Source of the DNA: Aminobacter ciceronei
GTDB lineage: Bacteria; Pseudomonadota; Alphaproteobacteria; Rhizobiales; Rhizobiaceae
DNA: 64,000 bases
Reading direction: 5' to 3'
Assembly: GCF_014138625.1 (NCBI RefSeq)
Contig: NZ_JACJHY010000031.1
Location: 1-64,000, forward strand
Shown here: piece after piece, positions 26,932 to 37,501 of the stretch
Position numbering within the stretch: the stretch's first letter is position 1
How the letters are laid out: each line of letters begins with the position of its first letter
The notes under the pieces: generated by a model
The model's input: the letters and a program-made list of their open reading frames with translations, nothing else
What the model was told of the DNA's origin: nothing
Databases searched by the model: none
Made by a program: the position numbers and the translations under genes

Positions 26932-27241
26932 GGCAAAAACTCCTTCAAATGGCAGACCGGGGCATCAGCCAGATCAATCACCGAGTCTCGGCGGCGGCGC
27001 AACTGCCGAGACGATCGACGTGACGTTGACCGGCTCGGCGCGGATCCATGCCGGCAAGGCGGGGTTGGAGGGTGTGCTCGGCACGCTTGCGCTTTCGCCA
27101 CAGTGCCAGACGGGCGACGTGGTGACGGTGTCGGCAAACGGCGCCAGTCACGACTTTGCCGTGCTGCGCCGCCGCTGGATCGTTGGTGCAGCGGGCAACC
27201 GGCTCGAGATCACGCTCGACTATCCGGCGCGTGGCCGGTAG
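26930..27241 (+). CDS. Hypothetical small protein, start uncertain
   Basis: 103 residues if started at 26930. The N-terminal 30 residues are polar and Gly/Pro-rich; the rest (ETIDVTLTGSARIHAGKAGLEGVLGTLALSP to a VLRRRWIVGAAGNRLEITLDYPARGR end) looks like a small beta-rich domain. I do not recognise a family. The ATG overlaps the ATG of the divergent DUF2165 gene, leaving no space for its own promoter outside that gene, and only a weak AGAGAG ribosome site exists. A downstream GTG near 27018 could be the real start. It ends 5 bp before the convergent permease stop. Confidence 0.45.
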   Translation: MAKTPSNGRPGHQPDQSPSLGGGATAETIDVTLTGSARIHAGKAGLEGVLGTLALSPQCQTGDVVTVSANGASHDFAVLRRRWIVGAAGNRLEITLDYPARGR

Positions 27242-27246
27242 GCCGC

Positions 27247-27993
27247 TCAGGCCACCTGCCCCATGCGCCGCGCCGCCATGCGCTCCAGCGCCGACAGCGC
27301 GTCATAGATCAGAACGGCAAGGGCCGCGACGATCAGCCCGCCCTGCAGGACGAAGGCCAGATTGTTGGATTGCAGCCCGGCGATGATGACCTCGCCGAGG
27401 GTCTTTGCGGCAACGGTCGAGCCGATGGTGGCAGTGGCGAGACTGATGACGACCGACAGCCGGATGCCGGCGAGCATGACCGGCAGGCAAAGCGGCAGCT
27501 CGACCTTGGTGAGGCGCTGCCAGCCGGTCATGCCGGCGCCGCGGGCCGCCTCGACGATGCTGGGCGGCGTGGTGGTGAGGCCGGTCAGCGTGTTTTCGAA
27601 GATCGGCAGCAGGCCGTAGAGGAACAGCGCAATCAGCGTCGGCTTCTCGCCGAAGCCGACGGCGGGAACGGCAAGCGCCAGCACCGCGACCGGCGGAAAT
27701 GTCTGGCCGATATTCACCAGGCTGCGCGACAGGGGCAGGAATTCGGCGCCGATTGGCCGGGTGACAAGGATGGCGAGTGCAACCGCAACGACGATCGCCG
27801 CAGCGGTGGCGATGGCGACGGTGCGCAGGTGCAGCAGCGCCAGAGACAGCAGGCTGCCCTGGTTGTAGACCGCCGGCGCGCCATTCTGGGTCAGCGGCCT
27901 GAGCAGCGGCTCGAACCACAGCGGATTGCTCAGGAACGCCACCAGCAGCGCCAGCAGGCACAGGCGCAGCAGCAGCGGAAGCCAGGCCCTCAT
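27247..27993 (-). CDS. Glycine betaine/choline-type ABC transporter permease 2
   Basis: 248 residues from ATG at 27993, overlapping the ATPase stop by four bases. BPD_transp_1 inner-membrane permease of the quaternary-amine (OpuB/OsmF/Yeh) family; the coupling-helix region EAARGAGMTGWQRLTKVELPLCLPVMLAGIR is clear. About six helices. With the long permease at 28925 it forms the heteromeric channel of the importer. Last gene of the four-gene operon. Confidence 0.87.
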   Translation of the reverse strand: MRAWLPLLLRLCLLALLVAFLSNPLWFEPLLRPLTQNGAPAVYNQGSLLSLALLHLRTVAIATAAAIVVAVALAILVTRPIGAEFLPLSRSLVNIGQTFPPVAVLALAVPAVGFGEKPTLIALFLYGLLPIFENTLTGLTTTPPSIVEAARGAGMTGWQRLTKVELPLCLPVMLAGIRLSVVISLATATIGSTVAAKTLGEVIIAGLQSNNLAFVLQGGLIVAALAVLIYDALSALERMAARRMGQVA

Positions 27994-28928
27994 TGCGGCC
28001 TCGCGGCACGTTTCACAAGGCCTTCGACCGTCACGCGGCCAAGGGCAGCACCATTTTCGCCCGTCACCGGCATGGCGGGGCGTCCCGACCACAACAGCTC
28101 GGCGAGCGCGTCGCGCTGGCTTGCCCCGGCACGGATGCCCTCGCCTGCCGCCGGTCCCGGCTCGACGGCATCACCGACGGTGCCGAGCGACAGAAGCTTG
28201 AACGGACGGTCGGAGGCGCCAATCAGCGTCTCGACGAAATCGCTGGCGGGATTGGCCAGGATATCGGCCGGTGTCGCATACTGGACGAGCTTGCCGGCAT
28301 CCATGACGGCGATGCGGTCGCCGAGGTGAACCGCCTCCTCCATGTCGTGGGTGACGAGGATGATGGTGGTGCCGAAGCGCTTCTGGATCGCGAGCAGGTC
28401 TTCCTGCGCCTTGGTGCGGATGATCGGGTCGAGCGCGCCGAAAGGTTCGTCCATCAGAAGCACGTTGGGCTCGGCGGCGAGCGCGCGGGCGACGCCGACA
28501 CGCTGCTGCTGGCCACCCGACAACTCATGCGGATAACGCGGGCCAAAGGCTGCGGGATCGAGCTGCAGCAAGGCCAGCAACTCGTCGACCCGCGCCTTGA
28601 TGCGCGCGGCGTCCCAGCCGAGCAGCGCGGGAACGGTGGCGATGTTCTGCGCCACGGTACGGTGCGGAAACAGACCATTGCCCTGGATGGCGTAGCCGAT
28701 GGAGCGGCGAAGCTCATGGCCCGGCACCGAGCGGTTGTCTATGCCGTCGAGCCTGATCGTGCCGGAGCTCGGCTCGACCAGACGGTTGATCATGCGCAAC
28801 AGCGTCGTCTTGCCCGAACCGGAGGTGCCGACGATCACGGTGACCGTGCGCGGCTCGATGACCATCGAGACGTCGTCGACGACAGTGGTCTCGCCGTAGC
28901 GCTTGGTGATGTGGTCGATTTCGATCAT
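27990..28928 (-). CDS. Glycine betaine/choline-type ABC transporter ATPase
   Basis: 312 residues. All ABC motifs are present: Walker A GTSGSGKTT (34-42), signature LSGGQQQRVGVARAL, Walker B VLLMDEPFGALDP and the switch His in LVTHDMEEA. The C-terminal extension of about 70 residues resembles the regulatory region of OpuB-type ATPases but I see only a rudimentary CBS-like segment. Overlaps both neighbouring permease genes by ATGA, so it is translationally coupled on both sides. Confidence 0.9.
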   Translation of the reverse strand: MIEIDHITKRYGETTVVDDVSMVIEPRTVTVIVGTSGSGKTTLLRMINRLVEPSSGTIRLDGIDNRSVPGHELRRSIGYAIQGNGLFPHRTVAQNIATVPALLGWDAARIKARVDELLALLQLDPAAFGPRYPHELSGGQQQRVGVARALAAEPNVLLMDEPFGALDPIIRTKAQEDLLAIQKRFGTTIILVTHDMEEAVHLGDRIAVMDAGKLVQYATPADILANPASDFVETLIGASDRPFKLLSLGTVGDAVEPGPAAGEGIRAGASQRDALAELLWSGRPAMPVTGENGAALGRVTVEGLVKRAARPQ

Positions 28929-30094
28929 GCGGCAGCCACTTCGGTGGATTTGCGGGTCGCGACTGTTTCGACCACTGCGTCGAGAATGATGGCGGCGGCA
29001 AAGGCAAGCGCCACCGTCGGCACGGCGCCGAGCAGGACGAGATCCATCGCCGTCTGGCCGACGCCCTGGAAAACGAAGACCCCGAAACCGCCGCCGCCGA
29101 TCAGCGCGGCGATGGTGGCAAGGCCGATGTTCTGGACCAACACGATTCGGATGCCGGTCAGGATGACGGGAAAGGCGAGCGGGAACTCGACGCCGCTCAG
29201 CCGCTGCCAGCCCGTCATGCCCATGCCGCGCGCCGCGTCATTGGCTGCACGCGGCACGCCGGCAAGACCGACGACGGTGTTGGCGACCACCGGCAGCAGC
29301 GAATAGAGAAACAGCGCGACGAAGGCCGGTGCAGCACCTATGCCGCGAATGCCGAGCACTGAGGCGCCGGGAACATTGGCGGCGACCCAGCCGAGCGGCG
29401 CGATCAGGATGCCGAACAGCGCAATCGACGGAATGGTCTGTATGATGTTGAGCACGTTGAGCACGCCGTCCCGCAGCGCCTGGACACGGTGACACAGGAT
29501 GCCGAGCGGCAGGCCGACAAGGGTGGCGGCAAAAAGCGAGCCGAGGGCCAGTTCGACATGACGCCGCGCCTCGTTCCAGAAACTGTCAGCGCGATTGGCG
29601 TATTCCTTGAGGATCGACAGACTGTCCCATTGGCCCGAGGCGAGCAGAAGCCAGATTGCCGCGGCGCCGATGCCGAGCACGACAACGCGCCCGACCGGCG
29701 ACAGTTGTAGTCGGGTCAGGACATCGGCGAGCAGAAGCGTGAAGGCAAAGATCAGCAGCCAGAAGCCGGAGGCCGGCGATATCCGGGCAAAGGTGTTGCC
29801 TTCAGGGGTCAGGTGGCTGCCGGCGACGCCGATGAGCAATGCGAGCGACGCAAGCGTCACAGCGGCGGCGCCAAGCCGTGCCACCAGGGGCGTCCTGAAC
29901 AGGGCAATGAGGCCGGCTGCAACCAGAACGGCAAGCAGAACCGCGCCGAGCGGCTGCGGCAGGGCCTCGATGATCGAACGCGGCTCGCCAGCGACGATGC
30001 GGTTGGCGCGGAAAATGGCAAATGGCGCCGAGAAGGCGCCATAACAGGCGATCAGGGCGATCACCACGCCAAGCTTGTCGAACCTGATGCTCAC
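28925..30094 (-). CDS. Glycine betaine/choline-type ABC transporter permease 1, long form
   Basis: 389 residues with GTG start at 30094 (reading SIRFDKLGVVIALIACYGAF); ATG starts at 30139 or 30181 are possible but would run through two hairpins in the leader. The N-terminal half (about 1-190) adds four or five extra helices found in the YehY-type permeases, and the C-terminal half is the BPD_transp_1 domain with DAARGMGMTGWQRLSGVEFPLAFPVILTGIR. Its ATPase partner overlaps its stop. Imports osmoprotectants such as glycine betaine or related quaternary amines; exact substrate not visible. Confidence 0.85.
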   Translation of the reverse strand: MSIRFDKLGVVIALIACYGAFSAPFAIFRANRIVAGEPRSIIEALPQPLGAVLLAVLVAAGLIALFRTPLVARLGAAAVTLASLALLIGVAGSHLTPEGNTFARISPASGFWLLIFAFTLLLADVLTRLQLSPVGRVVVLGIGAAAIWLLLASGQWDSLSILKEYANRADSFWNEARRHVELALGSLFAATLVGLPLGILCHRVQALRDGVLNVLNIIQTIPSIALFGILIAPLGWVAANVPGASVLGIRGIGAAPAFVALFLYSLLPVVANTVVGLAGVPRAANDAARGMGMTGWQRLSGVEFPLAFPVILTGIRIVLVQNIGLATIAALIGGGGFGVFVFQGVGQTAMDLVLLGAVPTVALAFAAAIILDAVVETVATRKSTEVAAA

Positions 30095-30145
30095 GACTGC
30101 GATGCGTCCCCGGCTCCCCTGGCGCGCACCCCGATGCATGACCCC

Positions 30146-30165
30146 GACAATCGATGGCGATTGTC
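30146..30165 (-). promoter_or_regulatory. Intercistronic hairpin 1 before permease 1
   Basis: Perfect 8-bp stem GACAATCG (30146-30153) and CGATTGTC (30158-30165) with a 4-base loop, about 50 bases before the GTG start of the long permease. It lacks a U-run, so it is more likely an RNA-stability or translation-control element than a terminator. Confidence 0.5.
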
Positions 30166-30205
30166 GCACGGGATCATTCACCGAGTTCCTGTCTTGCAGT
30201 GCCGT

Positions 30206-30222
30206 GCGTCCGGAAAGGACGC
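30206..30222 (-). promoter_or_regulatory. Intercistronic hairpin 2 after binding-protein gene
   Basis: Stem GCGTCC (30206-30211) and GGACGC (30217-30222) with loop GGAAA, about 35 bp after the binding-protein stop. No U-run. Such hairpins commonly protect the upstream mRNA 3' end, keeping binding protein in excess over permease. Confidence 0.45.
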
Positions 30223-30255
30223 TCGGCGCCGTAAGAGAGCACGCGCCGGAAGAGC

Positions 30256-31164
30256 TTACTTCAGAAAGCCGTTCTTCTTCAGGAAATCTTCGGCGACGGC
30301 CTTGGCTGGCTCACCGCCGACCTGGACGCGGCCGTTGAGCTCCTGCAGCGTGACCAGATCGAGCTTCTCGAACACCGGCTTGAGCAGCGTTTCGATCTCC
30401 GGATGCTCCTTCAGCACGGCCTCTCGGATGATCGGCGCCGGCTGGTAGACCGGCTGCACCCCCTTGTCGTCGTCGAGCACGACGAGGCCGGACGGCGCGA
30501 TGCCGCCGTCGGTGCCATAGACCATGGCAGCATTGGCGCCGTTGGTCTGGTTGGCGGCCGCACCGATCGTGGCAGCAGTATCACCGCCGGAGAGCGTGAT
30601 CAGCTGTTCGGGCTTGAGGGTGAAGCCATAGGTGGTCTGGAAGGCCGGAAGGGCTGCGGCCGAGTTGACGAATTCGGACGACGCGGCCAGCACGACGGTG
30701 CCGCCGCCGGCGACATATTTGCCGAAGTCGCTGAGCGTGGCGAGCTTGTTGGCCTCGGCCACGTCCTTGCGCAGGGCGATCGCCCAGGTGTTGTTGGCGG
30801 GCGACGGCGACAGCCAGACGATTTTGTTGGCGTCATAGTCGAGCTTCTTGGCGGTCTCGAAACCCTTGGCGGCATCCTTCCACAGCGGATCGTCGGCCTT
30901 TTCGAAGAAGAAGCCCGCATTGCCGGTGTATTCGGGATAGATGTCGATCTCGCCTGCGGTGATCGCCTTGCGCACAACGGGCGTCGCCCCGAGCTGGATG
31001 CGGTCGGTGGTGGCGATGTTGTTGGCGTCGAGCACTGCCTTGATGATGTTGCCGAGCACGCCGCCTTCGGTGTCGATCTTGGAAGACACCACCACCTGGG
31101 CGCTCGCGGCACCCGTGGCGAGGCCGAGCGCGATCGCCGCAGCCGCGATGGATTTCTTGTACAT
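30256..31164 (-). CDS. Glycine betaine/choline-type substrate-binding protein (OsmF-like)
   Basis: 302 residues with a Sec signal peptide (about 1-22, ending ASA). OpuAC/OsmF family periplasmic binding protein: VVVSSKIDTEGGVLGNIIKAVLDANNI, then EIDIYPEYTGNAGFFF and the C-terminal lobe with VVLDDDKGVQPVYQPAPIIRE. It delivers quaternary amines to the permeases encoded next. First gene of the operon; the 161-bp gap to the next gene carries two hairpins. Confidence 0.88.
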   Translation of the reverse strand: MYKKSIAAAAIALGLATGAASAQVVVSSKIDTEGGVLGNIIKAVLDANNIATTDRIQLGATPVVRKAITAGEIDIYPEYTGNAGFFFEKADDPLWKDAAKGFETAKKLDYDANKIVWLSPSPANNTWAIALRKDVAEANKLATLSDFGKYVAGGGTVVLAASSEFVNSAAALPAFQTTYGFTLKPEQLITLSGGDTAATIGAAANQTNGANAAMVYGTDGGIAPSGLVVLDDDKGVQPVYQPAPIIREAVLKEHPEIETLLKPVFEKLDLVTLQELNGRVQVGGEPAKAVAEDFLKKNGFLK

Positions 31165-31284
31165 AATGAAAAGCCCCTTCTCACTTCAGGATTCCGGTGG
31201 CCGCATATGAGCATGGCGACCCAGCGTCCGTCGGGGCATACGGTTTCACAATGCGCAGGGGCAGCGCAATATTTTTCTGAATAT

Positions 31285-31312
31285 CAAAGAAAATCGGGAG
31301 GACCTCCTCCCG
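31285..31312 (-). terminator. Probable terminator of the nusB-MFS operon
   Basis: Inverted repeat CGGGAGGA/TCCTCCCG (31295-31312) followed on the minus strand by ATTTTCTTTG. It lies about 25 bp beyond the MFS stop. The loop is very short, which weakens the call. Confidence 0.65.
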
Positions 31313-31337
31313 ACAACGTCTTGTCAGGAGCAGCCTG

Positions 31338-32540
31338 TCAGGTGGGCTGCCGGCGCTGCGCCAGGGACAGCGTGGCCAGCGCCGCGAGACAGATGGCGCT
31401 GACCGGGAAGACGATCCAGTTGAGCGTGTCCCAGCCATAGGCGTTGTAGACCGCGCCCGACATCAGCGAGGCGAAGGCAACGGCGCCGAACAGGACGAAG
31501 TCGTGGAAACCCTGGACCTTGCTCTTCTCGGACGGGCGATAGGCCGTCGAGACGATGGCCGTTGCACCGATGAAACCGAAATTCCAGCCGAGACCGAGCA
31601 GGATCAGAGCCGTCCAGAACTGCCACAGTGCGATGCCCGACAGGGCGACGATGGCGCAGGCGATCAGCAGCAGAAGGCCAAAGGCAACGACACGCTCGGC
31701 GCCGAAACGCTGGATGACGCGGCCGGTGAAGAAGCTGGGACCGAACATCGCCATGACGTGCCAGGAAATGCCCAGCGTCGCCTCGTCAGGCGAGAAACCG
31801 CAGCCGACCATGGCCAAGGGCGCGCCGGTCATGACGAAGCTCATCAGCGTGTAGCTGCCGACGGCGCAGGTGAGTGCAGCGGCGAAACGTGGTTCGGTGA
31901 CGATCTCCTTCAGCGGCCGCGCGCCGGCCTCCGAAGCCGCCTGGTGATCGTGAACCGGTTCCTTGACCCTGAGGAAGGACAGGATGATGGCGCCGACGGC
32001 GGCCAGGCCGATGATCGAGGCGAAGGAGCCGGCAAACATCACAGGCGCGAACAGCTCGCGCGTGAAGATGACGATCTGCGGCCCGATAATGGCGGTGATG
32101 ATGCCGCCAGCGAGCACGAAGGAGATCGCATTGGCCTTGAACTGGGGCGGCGCATTGTCGGCGGCGGCGAAGCGGAATTGCTGGACGAAGGCACCGCCGG
32201 CGCCAAGCAGCACGAGGCCGAAGACGAAGAGCCAGAACTCGGCACGGAACAGCGCGAGCGTGGCGACCGCGCCGCCGATGGCGGTGACGGCGGTGCCGAA
32301 CATGAAGCCGCTGCGCTGGCCGATCCTGCGGATGATGGCCGCCGCTGGCAAGGCGCCGATCGCCAGACCCAGGCTGAAGCCGGTGATGGGAAGGGTCGCC
32401 AGCGACTTGTCGGCGTCGAGCAGATAGTAGCCGGCGAGACCGCCGATGGCGAAGGAGATCGGGGCGGCGGAACCGATGATGGCTTGCGATGCGGCGAGAA
32501 TATAGGCAGTTCGCCGCGCTTCGCGTTCGCCACCGGTCAT
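31338..32540 (-). CDS. MFS transporter
   Basis: 400 residues with 12 predicted helices; the cytosolic [12 protein letters not shown] after helix 2-3 and the central loop [22 protein letters not shown] are typical of drug/proton antiporter-like MFS proteins. Substrate unknown. The ATG overlaps the nusB stop by four bases, so it is translationally coupled to the riboflavin/nusB operon. That position is conserved in related genomes only to the extent I can recall and is not proof of a flavin role. Confidence 0.82.
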   Translation of the reverse strand: MTGGEREARRTAYILAASQAIIGSAAPISFAIGGLAGYYLLDADKSLATLPITGFSLGLAIGALPAAAIIRRIGQRSGFMFGTAVTAIGGAVATLALFRAEFWLFVFGLVLLGAGGAFVQQFRFAAADNAPPQFKANAISFVLAGGIITAIIGPQIVIFTRELFAPVMFAGSFASIIGLAAVGAIILSFLRVKEPVHDHQAASEAGARPLKEIVTEPRFAAALTCAVGSYTLMSFVMTGAPLAMVGCGFSPDEATLGISWHVMAMFGPSFFTGRVIQRFGAERVVAFGLLLLIACAIVALSGIALWQFWTALILLGLGWNFGFIGATAIVSTAYRPSEKSKVQGFHDFVLFGAVAFASLMSGAVYNAYGWDTLNWIVFPVSAICLAALATLSLAQRRQPT

Positions 32541-33037
32541 AATGCGTCCTTGCCCTTGCCTTCGCCGCGCAGCTTGCGCGAGACACGATCCAGTACGGCG
32601 TTGACGAGCTTGGGCTCGTCTTCGATGTAGAATGCCTTGGCGATGTCGACATATTCCGACACGATCACCGCCACCGGCACGTCCTGGCGCTTCATCAATT
32701 CATAGACGCCGGCGCGCAGGATGGCGCGTAGTGTCGAGTCGAGACGCGACAGCGGCCAGTCCTCGGTCAGCGACTGGCGGATGACAGGATCGACGACCTT
32801 CTGATTTTCGACGACGCCGGCAAGGATGGCGCGGAACCACTGGGCGTCGGCCTCGCGGTAGAGCGCGCCGTCGACTTCCTTGCCGAGGCGGAACGCCTCG
32901 TATTCGGCGGTAATTTCGAGCAGGCCGCTGCCGGCCACGTCCATCTGGTAGAGCGCCTGGACGGCGGCCAGACGGGCAGCGCCGCGCTTGTTGGCGTGGC
33001 GGACTGGCGGCTGGCCGTTATCTTCGGAAGACGTCAC
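32537..33037 (-). CDS. nusB: Transcription antitermination factor NusB
   Basis: 166 residues. All-helical NusB fold: [21 protein letters not shown], then [43 protein letters not shown] and ending [16 protein letters not shown]. With NusE it binds boxA RNA for antitermination of rRNA transcription. Overlaps ribH by four bases, the common ribH-nusB pairing. Confidence 0.95.
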   Translation of the reverse strand: MTSSEDNGQPPVRHANKRGAARLAAVQALYQMDVAGSGLLEITAEYEAFRLGKEVDGALYREADAQWFRAILAGVVENQKVVDPVIRQSLTEDWPLSRLDSTLRAILRAGVYELMKRQDVPVAVIVSEYVDIAKAFYIEDEPKLVNAVLDRVSRKLRGEGKGKDAL

Positions 33038-33498
33038 GAGCGGGCTGCTCCGAGTTTTTCGCGCACGGCGATCATAGTCAGGGCCGCGCGCGCGGCAAAG
33101 CCACCCTTGTCGCCTTCGGTGCGGCGGGCACGCGCCCAGGCCTGGTCGTCGTTTTCGACCGTCAGAATGCCATTGCCGATGGCAATCGACTCGCCGACCG
33201 ACAGATCCATGATGGCGCGGCAGGATTCGTTGGCGACGATGTCGAAATGATAGGTCTCGCCGCGGATGACGGTGCCGAGGGCGACGTAACCGTCATAATG
33301 GGTGCCTTCGTCGTCGGCCGCATCGAGCGCGAACGAGATCACGGCCGGGATTTCAAGCGCGCCGGGAACCGTGATCACGTCATAGCCCGCGCCGGCGGCA
33401 TCGAGTGCGGCCTTGGCGCCGTCCAGCAGCGCGTCCGAAAGGTCGTCGTAGAAGCGCGCCTCGACGATGAGGAGCTTCAGTTTCTTGTCGTTGGCCAT
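33034..33498 (-). CDS. ribH: 6,7-dimethyl-8-ribityllumazine synthase
   Basis: 154 residues. Condenses the ribityl-uracil amine with dihydroxybutanone phosphate to lumazine, the penultimate riboflavin step. Signature parts: [35 protein letters not shown] and [20 protein letters not shown] with the catalytic His. Coupled to nusB. 127 bp after ribE. Confidence 0.95.
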   Translation of the reverse strand: MANDKKLKLLIVEARFYDDLSDALLDGAKAALDAAGAGYDVITVPGALEIPAVISFALDAADDEGTHYDGYVALGTVIRGETYHFDIVANESCRAIMDLSVGESIAIGNGILTVENDDQAWARARRTEGDKGGFAARAALTMIAVREKLGAARS

Positions 33499-33625
33499 GC
33501 AAAATCTCCGGCAGGAGCGGCTGACTTAGGCCGAACCGGATGAGTTCGCAAGCGAAGTGTTAAGGCCTGTGGCAGGAAACCGCTGTCCAGCGAGCGGCGC
33601 CAGTGTCCGGCGTCAGCGCCCGGCG

Positions 33626-34243
33626 TCAGAGCCCTTCCCTTGCCGCCTCGGCCAGGCGCGCGGCATAACGCGCCATGGTGTCGATCTCGAGATTGACCCG
33701 GTCGCCGACCTTGCGCTCGCCCCAGGTCGTCACCTGCAACGAATGATTTATCAGCAGCACGTCGAAGCGGGTGGCCTCGACCTTGTTGACGGTCAGCGAC
33801 GTTCCGTCGAGCGCAACCGAGCCCTTGGGTGCGATGAACCTGGCCAGCTCGCGCGGCGCCTCGAGGCGGAAGCGCACCGCTTCGCCCTCGTCCTCGCGGG
33901 CGATGATCTCGGCCATGCCGTCGACATGGCCCGAGACGATGTGGCCGCCGAGCTCGTCGCCGATCTTCAGCGCCCGCTCGAGATTGATCCTGCTGCCGGC
34001 CTTCCAGTCGCTCGCCGTGGTCAGTCGCAGCGCCTCTTCCCAGGCCTCGACCTCGAACCAGCGGGCGTTTGAGGTTGCCTCGGGCAGCGCGACCACGGTC
34101 AGGCAGACGCCGGAGCAGGCGATCGAGGCGCCGATGTCGATGGTCTTCGGATCATAGGCGGTGTCGATACGCAGGCGCACGCCCTGGTCGAGCTGGGCTG
34201 CGGACGCGACTGTGGCCACGTCGGTGACGATCCCGGTAAACAT
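33626..34243 (-). CDS. ribE: Riboflavin synthase alpha subunit
   Basis: 205 residues from ATG at 34243 (MFTGIVTDVATV), the invariant start of the family, overlapping the ribD stop by one base (TGATG). Two tandem lumazine-binding repeats of about 95 residues each are visible, with GASIACSGVCLTVV in the first and KGSVALDGTSLTVNKV in the second. It dismutates two lumazines to riboflavin. Confidence 0.95.
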   Translation of the reverse strand: MFTGIVTDVATVASAAQLDQGVRLRIDTAYDPKTIDIGASIACSGVCLTVVALPEATSNARWFEVEAWEEALRLTTASDWKAGSRINLERALKIGDELGGHIVSGHVDGMAEIIAREDEGEAVRFRLEAPRELARFIAPKGSVALDGTSLTVNKVEATRFDVLLINHSLQVTTWGERKVGDRVNLEIDTMARYAARLAEAAREGL

Positions 34244-35367
34244 CAGATTTCCCTTATCCATTCGGCGAAGCTGTCCTCGCCGTAGCGCGCCTCGCGCACG
34301 AGCGTGAACTCTGCCGGTATATGGTCGCGGCCAATGGGGGCCGCAATACCGTCGGCGCCGATGGCCTCGGGGCCGTAGAACAGTGCGATACGGTCGACCA
34401 GCCCCTCGTCGAGGAAGGCGCGCGCGGTGTCGGCGCCGCCTTCGACGATGATGCGCGACATGCCCTGGTTGCCGAGATCCTCGAGCAGCTCCGGAAGGGC
34501 GACGCGGCCATCATAGGTCTCGGTGGCCAGGAACTTCACCCCGGCGCGTTCCAGCTCCGCCCTGTTGGCGGCGTGGCTCTCGGAACAGGCGGCGACGATG
34601 ACCGGAACGTCGGAGGCCGAGCGCGCCAGTTTCGAAGTCGCGGGCAGCCGGATGAGCCGGTCGAGCACGATGCGGGCCGGCGAACGGCCGCGCAGCCCGG
34701 GCAGGCGCACGGTGAGCTCGGGGTCGTCTGCGATGGCGGTGCCGATGCCGATCAGGATGGCTTCGCATTCGGCGCGCATGACATGGACCTGGCGGCGGGC
34801 GATCTCGCCAGTGATGCCGATCTGCCCCTCGCCGCGGCGGCCGATCATGCCATCGGCGGAAAGCGCAAGCTTCAGAATCACTTCCGGGCGCTTTCTCATC
34901 GAACGATTCATGTAACCGGCGAGCTGGTCGGCGGCCTCGCGGGCCAGAACGCCCTCTTTGACCTCGATGCCGGCTGAGCGAAGGATCGCGTAGCCCTTGC
35001 CGGAAACACGCGGGTCGGGATCGCTGGCGGCGCCGACGACACGGGTAATGCCCGCGTTGACAAGCGCGTTGGCGCAAGGCGGGGTGCGACCGTGATGGGC
35101 ACAGGGCTCGAGCGTGACATAGGCGGTGGCGCCGCGCGCCAGCTGACCCGCCTCGGCGAGTGCTTCGGCTTCCGCATGCGGCCGCCCGCCAATGGCGGTG
35201 ACGCCGCGGCCGACGATGACGGGCCCATTGCCGTCATCACGGACGATGAGCGTGCCGACCGCCGGATTTGTCGATGTCAGTCCGAGATGCTTGCGCGACA
35301 GCCTGATTGCGGCTGCCATGAAACGGCGGTCTGTCCTGTCTTGCCCGGATGCACTGATATCGACCAT
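34243..35367 (-). CDS. ribD: Bifunctional riboflavin deaminase/reductase
   Basis: 374 residues. The N-terminal deaminase has the zinc motif HAE (64-66) and PCAHHGRTPPC with Cys89 and Cys98. The C-terminal reductase starts near RPEVILKLALSADG and ends with the IIVEGGADTARAFLDEGLVD region. It performs the second and third steps of riboflavin synthesis. It starts 3 bp after nrdR. Confidence 0.95.
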   Translation of the reverse strand: MVDISASGQDRTDRRFMAAAIRLSRKHLGLTSTNPAVGTLIVRDDGNGPVIVGRGVTAIGGRPHAEAEALAEAGQLARGATAYVTLEPCAHHGRTPPCANALVNAGITRVVGAASDPDPRVSGKGYAILRSAGIEVKEGVLAREAADQLAGYMNRSMRKRPEVILKLALSADGMIGRRGEGQIGITGEIARRQVHVMRAECEAILIGIGTAIADDPELTVRLPGLRGRSPARIVLDRLIRLPATSKLARSASDVPVIVAACSESHAANRAELERAGVKFLATETYDGRVALPELLEDLGNQGMSRIIVEGGADTARAFLDEGLVDRIALFYGPEAIGADGIAAPIGRDHIPAEFTLVREARYGEDSFAEWIREI

Positions 35368-35370
35368 CGT

Positions 35371-35835
35371 TCAGCTGGCTTCCTCGTCGCCCTTCAGTTC
35401 GCCCAGCACCTCATGGAAGTCCTTGGCCTCGCGGAAATTGCGGTAGACGGATGCAAACCTGACATAGGCGACGTCGTCGAGCGTCTTCAGCGCCTCCATC
35501 ACCAGGCGACCAATCTCGCCCGACGGAATCTCGGTTTCGCCGGAGCTTTCGAGCTGGCGGACGATGCCGGTCACGGCGCGCTCGATGCGCTCGGGATCGA
35601 CATTGCGCTTGCGCACCGCGATCTCGACCGAGCGAGCCAGCTTGTCGCGGTCGAAAGGCACCTTGCGGCCGGTCTTCTTGAGCACGACGAGGTCGCGCAG
35701 CTGGACCCGCTCGAAGGTGGTGAAGCGGCCGCCGCAGACCGGGCAGATGCGCCGGCGACGGATCGCGGCACCATCCTCGGCCGGACGCGAGTCCTTCACC
35801 TGCGTGTCTTCAGACTGGCAATATGGGCAGCGCAT
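35371..35835 (-). CDS. nrdR: Transcriptional repressor NrdR
   Basis: 154 residues. N-terminal zinc ribbon with Cys3, Cys6, Cys31 and Cys34 (CPYC and CPVC), then an ATP-cone domain beginning [23 protein letters not shown]. It represses ribonucleotide reductase genes when bound to dATP/ATP. First gene of the riboflavin cluster; positioned after glyA as in most rhizobia. Confidence 0.95.
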   Translation of the reverse strand: MRCPYCQSEDTQVKDSRPAEDGAAIRRRRICPVCGGRFTTFERVQLRDLVVLKKTGRKVPFDRDKLARSVEIAVRKRNVDPERIERAVTGIVRQLESSGETEIPSGEIGRLVMEALKTLDDVAYVRFASVYRNFREAKDFHEVLGELKGDEEAS

Positions 35836-35890
35836 CGTTCAGCCTTGTCATTCGAATCCCCGACCGGAAAAGGCTTAATGCATCCTCCGG

Positions 35891-35932
35891 AAAAGCAGAA
35901 GCCCCATGCCGGGATGACCGGCACGGGGCTTC
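35891..35932 (-). terminator. Terminator of glyA
   Basis: Stem GAAGCCCC-x-TGCCGG (35898-35912) and its complement (35918-35932) with a single mismatch and a 5-base loop, read on the minus strand and followed by TGCTTTTCC. It separates glyA from nrdR, though some readthrough may feed the downstream operon. Confidence 0.85.
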
Positions 35933-35961
35933 GAAATGTGGAAGGCCCTTATGGCCCCGGA

Positions 35962-37263
<1,302 letters not shown>

Positions 37264-37501
37264 CGGTTCTGATCCTTGCTGTTCCGGGGACTGGTCCGGA
37301 GGGGCATCGGGGAAGTTCGGCGGCCATTAACATACTTGCCCCAGCGTCGCCACGTGCGGTGCGAAATTTCGTGGTCGCATTTGGACCAAACGGCCACTGC
37401 GACCGAAAAAGGGGCGGGTCCACGGAGCGATAGCGCGGGATAACACCGGCACCGCCTTGCGATGAGCTTGACCTGCAAGGCCCGCCAAGCAGTATGCCGC
37501 C
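37264..37501. other. glyA upstream region
   Basis: 238 bp between the divergent glyA and the orphan gene at 37502. It contains the glyA leader and promoter. I see no conserved RNA structure, no ORF with a ribosome site and no repeat. Confidence 0.4.

Noticed and set aside
26674-28329. 551-codon plus-strand frame over DUF2165 and ABC genes
   Set aside because: Antisense to the importer genes with low-complexity Arg/Gln-rich translation.
33499-33625. FMN riboswitch in the rib cluster
   Set aside because: No RFN-like conserved arms were seen here or upstream of nrdR. Alphaproteobacterial FMN switches are usually at ribB, which is not in the window.
37264-37501. Glycine or SAM/SAH riboswitch upstream of glyA
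   Set aside because: No recognisable aptamer core on the minus strand of the leader.
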